Shown here one piece after another: positions 1-6,471 of a stretch of DNA of 24,488 bases. The notes below the pieces were generated by a model that made no database searches, was not told the origin of the DNA, and worked only from the letters and a program-made list of their open reading frames with translations. The stretch spans positions 1 through 24,488 of the IMG/VR virus record IMGVR_UViG_3300034066_000231. One strand, given 5' to 3'. Source of the DNA: a virus. Position numbers and translations under genes: made by a program. Numbering within the stretch: the first letter of the stretch is position 1; every line of letters begins with the position of its first letter.

Positions 1-63
1 CACAGCAGGAGCAACAATCCCCAGAGCAACAGGTGCAAGCATCAGTTGTTTGAAAAATTTCAT
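1..63 (-). CDS. Partial CDS: N-terminus of a secreted, porin-like protein
   Basis: The ATG is at 61-63 and the frame is open for 21 codons to the window edge. The peptide begins MKFFKQLMLAPVALGIVAPA, a short basic start followed by a hydrophobic stretch, which is a signal peptide. From memory it resembles the signal peptides of cyanobacterial outer-membrane porins (SLH/OprB type, MKLFQQLLVAPAALGL...). A T4-type late promoter lies about 30 bases upstream (95-102), so this is probably a late gene. No clear Shine-Dalgarno is visible. The mature protein is outside the window, so the function is unproven; only secretion and the likeness of the leader are supported. Confidence 0.6.
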   Translation of the reverse strand, partial: MKFFKQLMLAPVALGIVAPAV

Positions 64-94
64 ATAGTTTGTTAAGAATTACAACTACAGTGTT

Positions 95-102
95 TATTTA
101 TA
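95..102 (-). promoter_or_regulatory. T4-type late promoter (TATAAATA)
   Basis: On the minus strand the sequence reads TATAAATA, the exact core recognised by the T4-type late sigma factor gp55 and matching the cyanophage late motif NATAAATA. It lies about 32 bases upstream of the ATG of the partial secreted-protein gene and downstream of the tRNA gene. Confidence 0.7.
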
Positions 103-123
103 ATTCCCAGATGTTTCTGGGGA

Positions 124-195
124 AGCGAGATAGGGGATTCGAACCCCTGACATCTAACTTGGAAGGATAGCGTTCTACCACTGAACTAATCTCGC
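124..195 (-). tRNA. tRNA-Gly (anticodon UCC)
   Basis: The minus strand folds as a 72-nt cloverleaf. A perfect 7-bp acceptor stem (GCGAGAT with ATCTCGC) encloses a D-arm, an anticodon loop CTTCCAA giving anticodon UCC (glycine), and a T-arm with loop TTCGAAT closed by AGGGG/CCCCT. The discriminator is U, usual for bacterial tRNA-Gly, and the 3' CCA is not encoded. The anticodon stem (CTATC/GTTAG) has one U-U mismatch. Cyanomyoviruses commonly carry a few tRNAs to supplement host decoding. A perfect sigma-70 promoter lies just upstream (210-238). Confidence 0.93.
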
Positions 196-202
196 ATATG
201 TA

Positions 203-222
203 AGGGAGTATTATAACTCCCT
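203..222. repeat. Perfect inverted repeat centred on the -10 box
   Basis: Arms of 7 bp (AGGGAGT and ACTCCCT) flank a 6-base centre. On the minus strand that centre is exactly TATAAT, the -10 hexamer of the tRNA promoter. No T-run follows, so it does not look like a terminator. It could be an operator or a 5' stem in the primary transcript. Confidence 0.6.
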
Positions 223-238
223 AGTATTCAGTTGTCAA
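210..238 (-). promoter_or_regulatory. Consensus sigma-70 (early) promoter for tRNA-Gly
   Basis: On the minus strand TTGACA (238-233) and TATAAT (215-210) are separated by exactly 17 bases, a full match to the bacterial housekeeping consensus. Predicted transcription start is near 203, a few bases before the 5' end of the tRNA at 195. Such promoters serve host RNA polymerase in early infection. Confidence 0.85.
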
Positions 239-247
239 GTATGTATA

Positions 248-610
248 TTATACCCTAGTATAGCATACATTGGCAACCCCCTGTCCAGGAGATGCAATTT
301 TACCAAAAGCTCCATAGGACAAGTCAAGAGATCTACCAGCAACAAAAGGTCCTCTGTCATTTACTCTTACAATTACAGAACGACCATTTGATTGGTTAGT
401 GACTTTTAATTTAGTGCCAAAAGGAAGAAATTTATGGGCAGTTGACAACCCATATGCATTGTATCTTTCTCCATTGGCAGTAATTTGTCCATGATATCCA
501 TCACCTACTCCATAATGTGATGCAAGGGAACATCCGCTTGCTGCCTTTGCTGTGATGGGTGCCAGTCCAACAAGACCAAAAGCAAGTATTGAAAGTGTTT
601 TAAAAAGCAT
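248..610 (-). CDS. RlpA-like secreted double-psi beta-barrel protein
   Basis: The 120-residue product has a signal peptide (residues 1-23, ending AKA) followed by an RlpA-type double-psi beta-barrel. Visible landmarks are a YG motif after the signal peptide, AHKFLPFGT (His59) and VNDRGPF (Asp85), then GRSLDLS. In the bacterial family, His and Asp at these places are catalytic in septal lytic transglycosylases that cut peptidoglycan lacking stem peptides. Cys27 and Cys116 could form a disulfide. The protein is much shorter than bacterial RlpA and lacks the SPOR domain. I chose the ATG at 608-610 because it starts the signal peptide directly; an upstream TTG at 635-637 would add nine residues. 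The likely role is local wall modification in the host periplasm, but activity is not shown. Confidence 0.85.
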   Translation of the reverse strand: MLFKTLSILAFGLVGLAPITAKAASGCSLASHYGVGDGYHGQITANGERYNAYGLSTAHKFLPFGTKLKVTNQSNGRSVIVRVNDRGPFVAGRSLDLSYGAFGKIASPGQGVANVCYTRV

Positions 611-740
611 TAAATTTAAGTGAACTCTACATCCCAATAGAAGGGGGGTACACCACTTCTCTCGAAGGGCACCTTCCTGGGCTCTAATTTCATAATCAAA
701 GACTCATTCTAAAAATCATTATGAGTGATTATTTAGGATT

Positions 741-929
741 TTAGATTACATCATTAATATAATCTAAAGAGAGAACTTCAATATCATATTTTTGAACAAC
801 CCAATCTTTAATTTCTGCATACAAAGCAGAAGCATCATCCAATCTTCCAGAATCACACAATTCATGAATTCTGTCAAATACATCATCCACTCTGTTCTGA
901 CACATCATTTGCAATTGTCTTTTGTTCAT
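741..929 (-). CDS. Small hypothetical protein (62 aa), early
   Basis: This 62-residue protein (MNKRQLQMMCQNRVDDVFDR...) is largely helical and acidic. I recognise no family. The ATG at 927-929 is preceded by a good Shine-Dalgarno (AGGAAAGA). A longer frame starting at the TTG at 995 is unlikely because that TTG is part of the -35 box of a perfect sigma-70 promoter (967-995). The 5' end overlaps the end of the GIY-YIG gene by 47 bases in another frame, so its promoter lies inside the neighbour. This points to early expression independent of the upstream gene. Confidence 0.72.
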   Translation of the reverse strand: MNKRQLQMMCQNRVDDVFDRIHELCDSGRLDDASALYAEIKDWVVQKYDIEVLSLDYINDVI

Positions 930-1344
930 AATAATCTTTCCTGAAGTATCTTCCCAAGATGTTGCTATTATAGTACCTAGGTTCTCCAGTGTCAAGTGAT
1001 TCAGTTAAGACATTATTTAAGAATAACTGTTTAGTCTCCTCATAGTTTGTTTTTCCTATAGTTTGATGCAAAGAAAGTATAGTCCTCTTGAACTTATCCT
1101 TACCATACTTCTTTACATCTTCTTTTAATTCTGGACAGGATCCATAATACTTTTTCCAATCACTTTCCTGTTTAACTTTTCTAGACTTACCCTTTGGTTT
1201 TCTAAAAGACCAAAAATACTTTCTTCCCAAATAAATTCTGGAAGTCTCAGTACATTCAATACGATAAACAAAACCAAAGTAGTCCAGTATGTCAGGTGAA
1301 TCAAAGATCTTTCCTTGATATATCCAAGGGTTCTCATAGGTCAT
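883..1344 (-). CDS. SegE-like GIY-YIG endonuclease
   Basis: This 153-residue protein is built like the SegE-type GIY-YIG nucleases of T4-like phages. FVY (25-27) and YLG (38-40) stand for the GIY and YIG motifs, followed by Arg41. The block SDWKKYYGSCPELKEDVKKYG (61-81) is characteristic of the family, and a conserved acidic patch NYEETKQLF (100-108) would supply the metal-binding glutamate. Free-standing enzymes of this type cut DNA of related phages and spread their own gene by repair (homing). The ATG at 1342-1344 has AAAGG upstream and a late-type motif (1367-1374) behind it. The 3' end overlaps the next gene by 47 bases. Exact cleavage specificity cannot be read from sequence. Confidence 0.82.
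   Translation of the reverse strand: MTYENPWIYQGKIFDSPDILDYFGFVYRIECTETSRIYLGRKYFWSFRKPKGKSRKVKQESDWKKYYGSCPELKEDVKKYGKDKFKRTILSLHQTIGKTNYEETKQLFLNNVLTESLDTGEPRYYNSNILGRYFRKDYYEQKTIANDVSEQSG
967..995 (-). promoter_or_regulatory. Consensus sigma-70 (early) promoter inside the GIY-YIG gene
   Basis: TTGACA (995-990) and TATAAT (972-967) with a 17-base spacer on the minus strand, a perfect consensus. It lies in the coding region of the endonuclease and directs transcription of the 62-residue gene starting at 929; the predicted start is near 960. Confidence 0.82.
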
Positions 1345-1366
1345 AAAGCCTTTAATAATTAAGCCT

Positions 1367-1374
1367 TATTTATC
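1367..1374 (-). promoter_or_regulatory. T4-type late promoter (GATAAATA)
   Basis: Minus-strand GATAAATA fits the cyanophage late motif NATAAATA. It sits about 23 bases upstream of the ATG of the GIY-YIG gene, in the 52-base gap after the preceding gene. Confidence 0.55.
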
Positions 1375-1396
1375 CTTCAAACCTGACAGAGTGATT

Positions 1397-1813
1397 CTAG
1401 TTACAATTTGGATCCTTGTCAACCCATACTCCTCTGATGCCCATCACTCCTCCAGGACACTCATAGTAGATGGCATCCCTCACCACCAGTCTCTGAGTGT
1501 CAGAGAACCTTGGGGACTTCAGACCCTCCAGGATGGTCTTATTGGTCATCCTAGGAGGCAGAGAGGACTCCCATCTCTCATACTCCCTGATTGCTTTATC
1601 CACATCCCTCTCAACTCTTCTGTTCAATTTTTCTGGATCTTTAATAACTAACTCATTAAAAATAGTCTGTGGGAAGAACTTTCTTTGAATTTCATCAAAG
1701 AGATCCCACAGACTATCTTCAGATATTTTAGTACATTGAGAAAGAGTTGCAATTAATCCAGAAGTAATAATACTTACAAAGATTAATTGTTTTTGCTTCT
1801 TACTTAGATTCAC
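1397..1813 (-). CDS. Hypothetical membrane-anchored or lipoprotein-like protein
   Basis: This 138-residue protein begins with a basic stretch (KKQKQ) and a hydrophobic segment (about residues 9-25) ending in Cys27. That is a signal anchor or possibly a poor lipobox (LSQC, where Gln at -1 is not typical). The rest is soluble, with a conserved-looking C-terminal part (ECPGGVMGIRGVWVDKDPNC) containing two cysteines. I do not recognise a function. The start appears to be GTG (1811-1813) and overlaps the previous gene by 14 bases. The purine-rich AGAAGG lies very close to the GTG, so the exact start is uncertain. It is probably co-transcribed with the upstream late gene. Confidence 0.7.
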   Translation of the reverse strand: MNLSKKQKQLIFVSIITSGLIATLSQCTKISEDSLWDLFDEIQRKFFPQTIFNELVIKDPEKLNRRVERDVDKAIREYERWESSLPPRMTNKTILEGLKSPRFSDTQRLVVRDAIYYECPGGVMGIRGVWVDKDPNCN

Positions 1814-2954
1814 CTTCTTTTTTTGATCTTATCTCATCAATAAGTTTATTAAGTTTTTCTCTCTTGGCTATTTGAGATGGCTTTCTTGGACCTACTTTTC
1901 TGTTTTCTAAATCTGCATTTTCTTCCATAGAAGTTTCCTCCACAGCATATCTGCGATCTGATTTAGAGGTATCCATATGCTTCTTAGCCATCTTAGTGGC
2001 AGTTGCATACATTACAGACTTTGCTCTCTCACCATATCTCTTCTTAAAGTCTGCTGCAGACTTCTTCATTCCTTTTACAAGTCTTTCTTTCTCACCAGTC
2101 TCTGCAGTATCAAGTGCTCTTTCATCAAGTTCCAGTTCTTCCTTCTTATATCCCTTTGCCTTAGGAACCCCCTTTGAAGGAACACAGTTTGGAACTTCAC
2201 GTCCATTCTTTTTCTTCATTCCAACTTGAGTATATCCTTTCCAGCAGGGATCTTCTTCTTTGATAACTTCCTCAAAGTGCTTCCTTGCTGCCTTGACCAT
2301 ATCAGCATGTGCCTTGGTCTTTTTCATATCTTCTATTGCTTTCTCATTATTCTTCTTTCTCTTCTCCATATCTGTCTCAAGATATGAATTATCTTTTGCT
2401 TCATCAACTTCAAACTCTTCTCTTTGTGCCTTTGCCATTTTAGGAGCACTTGCTGGATGAGTGTCCTTGTAGAAAGTTGATGAGCGTCTTGCCTTATCAG
2501 TATTCTGCTTTTCTCTCTTTGCCTTTTCAGATGCATGGAACATCTTACTAAAGCGAGTGGTTTCTTTCTTTTCAGAATCACTTACATTTGGAACAGCATC
2601 TCTGCTTGCAGGTCTACCATAGACAGAACCTGCCTTTGCCTTCGCCATTTGCTTTGCAACTCTCTTAGCAGGGAAAGTTTGCTTTGCCTCATCTACTAAA
2701 TCACCTTCTACTTCAACAGAGTCTGCCATTCCATGAATATGCTTGCCCTTTGATTTTTTATCTTCTCTTTCTGCAGACTTCTTTTCACTTTCTGCATACT
2801 TAGCACCAACCTTTGAATCTAATCTATCAGACTTACCTGCTCTTCGTTCTTGAGCAGCAAGACGTCTCATTTCCTTTTCATCATCACTCATTCTTTCATC
2901 AAGTTGAGAATAGATCTGACTATATGCTTCTCTAATGTTGTTAAGTCCTGCCAT
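1800..2954 (-). CDS. Charged, lysine/glutamate-rich putative virion or internal head protein
   Basis: This 384-residue, very charged, low-complexity helical protein belongs to a type often seen among cyanomyovirus virion proteins. It has several [ILV]-x-E-A/R sites of the form cut by T4-type prohead protease gp21: IREA (7-10), VDEA (87-90 and 183-186) and LDER (18-21 and 276-279). A segment near 236-259 (CWKGYTQVGMKKK... VPNCVP) and one near 305-325 (RYGERAKSVMYATATKMAKK) look like short modules I have seen in other marine phage proteins. It follows directly after a late promoter (2977-2984), which supports a structural role. Its place in the particle is inferred; the function is unknown. Confidence 0.75.
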   Translation of the reverse strand: MAGLNNIREAYSQIYSQLDERMSDDEKEMRRLAAQERRAGKSDRLDSKVGAKYAESEKKSAEREDKKSKGKHIHGMADSVEVEGDLVDEAKQTFPAKRVAKQMAKAKAGSVYGRPASRDAVPNVSDSEKKETTRFSKMFHASEKAKREKQNTDKARRSSTFYKDTHPASAPKMAKAQREEFEVDEAKDNSYLETDMEKRKKNNEKAIEDMKKTKAHADMVKAARKHFEEVIKEEDPCWKGYTQVGMKKKNGREVPNCVPSKGVPKAKGYKKEELELDERALDTAETGEKERLVKGMKKSAADFKKRYGERAKSVMYATATKMAKKHMDTSKSDRRYAVEETSMEENADLENRKVGPRKPSQIAKREKLNKLIDEIRSKKEGESK

Positions 2955-2976
2955 GACGCAAAAAATCCTTTTTAGT

Positions 2977-2984
2977 TATTTATA
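2977..2984 (-). promoter_or_regulatory. T4-type late promoter (TATAAATA)
   Basis: Exact TATAAATA on the minus strand, 23 bases upstream of the ATG at 2954. It continues directly out of the T-run of the nrdB terminator, so the termination site and the late promoter overlap. Confidence 0.8.
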
Positions 2985-3008
2985 AAAAAAGAGGGTCCTA
3001 AGACCCTC
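2984..3008 (-). terminator. Rho-independent terminator after nrdB
   Basis: A perfect 7-bp stem (GAGGGTC with GACCCTC, 2991-2997 and 3002-3008) with a 4-base loop is followed on the minus strand by seven T. It starts four bases after the nrdB stop codon and closes the primase-nrdA-nrdB transcript. Confidence 0.88.
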
Positions 3009-3011
3009 TAC

Positions 3012-4190
3012 TCAAAGTTTAAATCCAGCAAAACTATCTTTCTTCAAGTCTTGTTTGATGCCACCAACCACATAACTTTCAACTTCAGTTTCCTGGGGAG
3101 CAACTTGTAGACCTTTTGAGGAGATCCAGTGTTCTGTCCAGGGGAGAGGATTATTTTTGGCAGGGATATCATAGATAGGTTTAATTCCAATAGATTTCAT
3201 ACGACGATTAGCAATCCACTCAACATAATTATTGAGAAGTTTATCATTCAGACCAATCATAGAACCATCCTTAAACAGATACTGTGCCCATGATTTTTCT
3301 TGATCTACACAAGTTTTAAATGCATTAACTACCCAATCATGTTCTTCTTTAGCAATTTGTTGCATTTCTGGATCATCCCCTTCACTCCACTTATTGAGGA
3401 TGTTTTGAGTAATAACAAGGTGCTGGTTTTCATCTCTGGCGATAAGAGAGATAATTTTAGCGGATCCTTCCATAAGCTTGAGTTCACCAAATGCAAACGA
3501 GCAAGCGAACGAGACATAAAACCTGATACCTTCGAGAATGTTGACATTGGCAATTGCTCTATAAAGTTTTCTTTTAAGTTCAATTCTTTCCTCCCTAGCA
3601 TACCCTGCACCTTCCTGTGCAAAGATCCAATCATTGGATGTCCCATATAGTTGAGCAGAATTGATGAAGTCATCATATGCTCCTGTAACAGAAGATGCTC
3701 TTTCTAAAATCCTTTCATTAGTGAGGATAGTATCAAATACTTCAGAAGGATCTGAGTATACATTTTTGATAATGTAAGTATAGGATCTGGAGTGAATCAT
3801 CTCCATAAATTCCCAAACAGTCATACATGCTTCCAGTTCAGGAAGAGAACAGTATGGAATAAATGCCATACCAGGACCTCTTCCCTGAACAGAATCAAGA
3901 AGAATTTGATACTTTAAGTTAGATGTGAAGATGTGCTTTTGTTCTGGTCTTAATGTTTGATAGTCTGCTCTATCCTTTTGGAGGGAGACCTCCTCAGGTC
4001 TCCAGAAGTATCCAAGTTGCTGTTGAGTGAGTTTATCAAAGATAGGATACTTGTATTGATCATATCTTTGAACTCCAAGGGGATTTCCAAAAAACATTGG
4101 TTGCTTTTTGGAATCTACTTGTGATGTGTTGAATACTGTCATTCCTTCTATTGTGGGGTCAGAGTTAACTCTAAATTTTGCAACTGTCAC
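3012..4190 (-). CDS. nrdB: Class Ia ribonucleotide reductase, beta subunit
   Basis: This 392-residue protein is the small subunit of aerobic ribonucleotide reductase, which holds the di-iron centre and tyrosyl radical needed to turn ribonucleotides into deoxyribonucleotides. All expected ligands are visible: Asp99, Glu130, His133, Glu220, Glu254 and His257. Radical Tyr137 sits in IHSRSYTYII. These correspond to E. coli D84, E115, H118, E204, E238, H241 and Y122. The C-terminal tail SFAGFKL resembles the peptide that docks into the alpha subunit. The start is GTG (4188-4190) behind GAGGA. It overlaps nrdA by 20 bases, and a terminator follows the stop. The phage thus boosts dNTP supply for its own replication. 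Confidence 0.97.
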   Translation of the reverse strand: MTVAKFRVNSDPTIEGMTVFNTSQVDSKKQPMFFGNPLGVQRYDQYKYPIFDKLTQQQLGYFWRPEEVSLQKDRADYQTLRPEQKHIFTSNLKYQILLDSVQGRGPGMAFIPYCSLPELEACMTVWEFMEMIHSRSYTYIIKNVYSDPSEVFDTILTNERILERASSVTGAYDDFINSAQLYGTSNDWIFAQEGAGYAREERIELKRKLYRAIANVNILEGIRFYVSFACSFAFGELKLMEGSAKIISLIARDENQHLVITQNILNKWSEGDDPEMQQIAKEEHDWVVNAFKTCVDQEKSWAQYLFKDGSMIGLNDKLLNNYVEWIANRRMKSIGIKPIYDIPAKNNPLPWTEHWISSKGLQVAPQETEVESYVVGGIKQDLKKDSFAGFKL

Positions 4191-6471
4191 AATCTTCCTC
4201 TCCTTTTGAACTTAAAATTTCCTCAATTAAATCATTGATGTTTTGTGTTGGTTCTTTAATTTCATCAGTCTTATTATCATAAGTATTCTGATAATAAGAT
4301 GTCTTCCATCCATACTTATATGTACTCAAGAAATCTTGTGCCATTACTGAAGTAGGAACTTCATTGTCTTGGTAATTTTCTGGATTATAGGACCAGTTTC
4401 CAGAAATTGCTTGATCGAAGAATTTCTGCATAACTGCAACAATATTAATGTAACCAGTATTGCTAGGCATATCCCAAAGAAGCGTATAATTATTCTTGAG
4501 ATGTTGATACTGGGGGACAATCTGCTTAAGAGGTCCTTTCTTTGATTTCTTAATGGACAGGAATCCCCTAGGAGGCTCGATGCCATTGGTGGCATTTGAC
4601 ACAACGGAACTGCTCTCTGATGGCATTTGTGCCGACAGCGTTGAATGTCGTAGTCCATATGCTTGAATACTGGAACGTAAAGATTCCCAATCATGCTGGT
4701 AGGGGATAGAGGAAATTTCGTCTACATCTTTTTTGTATGTATCAATTGGAAGGATTCCATCAGAATATTTAGTTCTGTTAAAATACTCACAGGCACCTTT
4801 TTCTTTAGCAATCTGATTAGATGCTTTTAGAAGATAATATTGGAATGATTCAGAAAGTCCATGAACAGCATCCCATGCCTCTTGAGAATCATATCTGAAT
4901 CCAAGTTTAGCAAGGTAATGAGCAAGACCAATATAACCAATTCCAAGGGATCTACGTGCCTTTGTAGACTTCTCTGCAGCAACTACAGGATAATCCTGGT
5001 AATCAATTAGTTCCTCAAGTCCTCTGACTGATAGTTCACAAAGTTCTTCAAACTCTTCATCATCTCTTACTTTTCCAACATTAACTGCTGACAAAATACA
5101 AAGAGCAATCTCACCATTAGGATCATCAATATGCTGAAGAGGTTTAGTTGGAAGAGTAATTTCTTGACACAGATTGCTCATCTCAACTTTATCCTTAAAG
5201 GATGAATGAGAATTACAATGATCAATGTTCATGATATAGATTCTACCAGTCTCTGCTCTTTCTTTCAAGAGGTCCAGAATGAGTTCTTGAGCACCAATAG
5301 TTTTCCTTGGAATAGACTCATCTCGTTCTGCATCCAGATAAAGGTCGTCAAATCCATCAAGACCAAAATTAGCACTAAGCTCAGGAACATCTTGGGGACT
5401 GAAGAGTGAGATGTCTTGGTTGTTAATGAATCTTTCATAAAAGAGTTTGCTGATTTGGATTGAGTAATCTAATTTTCTAACTCTGTTATCTTCTGTTCCT
5501 TTATTATTTTTAAGAACAAGAATATCTTCTATTTCTTGGTGCCAGATTGGGAAGTGGACTGTCGCGGATCCACCTCGTATGCCATTCTGCGTGCAGCATC
5601 TGACAGTTGCTTCAAACTTCTTGAGAAATGGTACAACACCTGTGTGTTGAACTTCTCCACCTCTGATTTTGCTGTTGATACCACGGATTCTACCAGCATT
5701 GATGCCGATCCCCGCCCTCTGTGCAACGTATCTGCCAATAGCCATATCAGAACTAAAGATACTATCGAGGGTGTCATCAACATCAACAAGGACACAGCTA
5801 GCAAATTGTCTAAGCGGAGTTCGCACTCCTGCCATGATGGGGGTTGGGATGTTGATTTTGTGTTTGGAGATTGCATCATAATACCTCTTTACATATGAAA
5901 TTCTAGTTTCCTTGGGGTACTTAGCAAAAATAGTTGCTGCAATCATCATATACATAAACTGGGGAGTTTCATATACTTTCCCAGTGCTTCTATCCTGAAC
6001 AAGATATTTATCTACAACTTGCCTCAACCCAGCATAAGTAAACAGATAATCACGACTATGATTAATGTAAGAACCAAGTTTGTTAAGTTCTTCTTCAGTA
6101 TAGTTATTCAAGATCTCTGGATCATATACTCCTACTTCCACACAATTATTAATGTGCTCAAAGAATGAAGGATGATCTTGTACTCTTCCATAAAGAGACT
6201 TTCTAACTGCAAACAAAAGAAGTCTTGCAGCAACAAATTGATAATTAGGATTATCTAGATCAATCAAGTCTGAAGCAGATCTAATCAAAATTTCTTGAAT
6301 TTCTGCTGTAGTAATGCCATCATAAAATTGAATTCCAGATTGCATTTCTACTTGAGATGCAGAAACTCCTGCAATATCTTTGCAAGCTTCTTCAACCATC
6401 AAATGAAGTTTGTTCAAATCCAAATCTTCAATAGAACTGTTTCTTTTAATAACTTTAGTCCCGTTACTCAT
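4171..6471 (-). CDS. nrdA: Class Ia ribonucleotide reductase, alpha subunit
   Basis: This 766-residue catalytic subunit starts with an ATP-cone-like region (about 1-95). The active-site triad reads SNLCQEI (Asn433, Cys435, Glu437), and the redox pair partners are Cys226 (in FASCVLVD) and Cys458 (in IALCILSA). A YY pair near the C-terminus matches the radical-transfer tyrosines. The last residues hold a CDSC pair (761, 764), spaced more tightly than the CESGAC of E. coli NrdA. I chose the ATG at 6471, which overlaps the primase stop as ATGA and has GGAAACGAG upstream; a TTG at 6483 would add four residues. The gene is coupled to gp61 upstream and nrdB downstream. Confidence 0.97.
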   Translation of the reverse strand: MSNGTKVIKRNSSIEDLDLNKLHLMVEEACKDIAGVSASQVEMQSGIQFYDGITTAEIQEILIRSASDLIDLDNPNYQFVAARLLLFAVRKSLYGRVQDHPSFFEHINNCVEVGVYDPEILNNYTEEELNKLGSYINHSRDYLFTYAGLRQVVDKYLVQDRSTGKVYETPQFMYMMIAATIFAKYPKETRISYVKRYYDAISKHKINIPTPIMAGVRTPLRQFASCVLVDVDDTLDSIFSSDMAIGRYVAQRAGIGINAGRIRGINSKIRGGEVQHTGVVPFLKKFEATVRCCTQNGIRGGSATVHFPIWHQEIEDILVLKNNKGTEDNRVRKLDYSIQISKLFYERFINNQDISLFSPQDVPELSANFGLDGFDDLYLDAERDESIPRKTIGAQELILDLLKERAETGRIYIMNIDHCNSHSSFKDKVEMSNLCQEITLPTKPLQHIDDPNGEIALCILSAVNVGKVRDDEEFEELCELSVRGLEELIDYQDYPVVAAEKSTKARRSLGIGYIGLAHYLAKLGFRYDSQEAWDAVHGLSESFQYYLLKASNQIAKEKGACEYFNRTKYSDGILPIDTYKKDVDEISSIPYQHDWESLRSSIQAYGLRHSTLSAQMPSESSSVVSNATNGIEPPRGFLSIKKSKKGPLKQIVPQYQHLKNNYTLLWDMPSNTGYINIVAVMQKFFDQAISGNWSYNPENYQDNEVPTSVMAQDFLSTYKYGWKTSYYQNTYDNKTDEIKEPTQNINDLIEEILSSKGEEDCDSCKI

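Noticed and set aside
709-736. AT-rich hairpin (10 bp with one bulge) after the 62-residue gene
   Set aside because: The stem contains few GC pairs and no T-run follows on the minus strand, so a terminator call is not justified.
930-995. N-terminal extension of the 62-residue gene from a TTG
   Set aside because: The TTG and following bases are the -35 and spacer of a perfect promoter, and the internal ATG has the strong Shine-Dalgarno.
5536-5898. 120-codon plus-strand frame inside nrdA
   Set aside because: It lies fully within a confidently identified gene on the other strand and matches nothing known.
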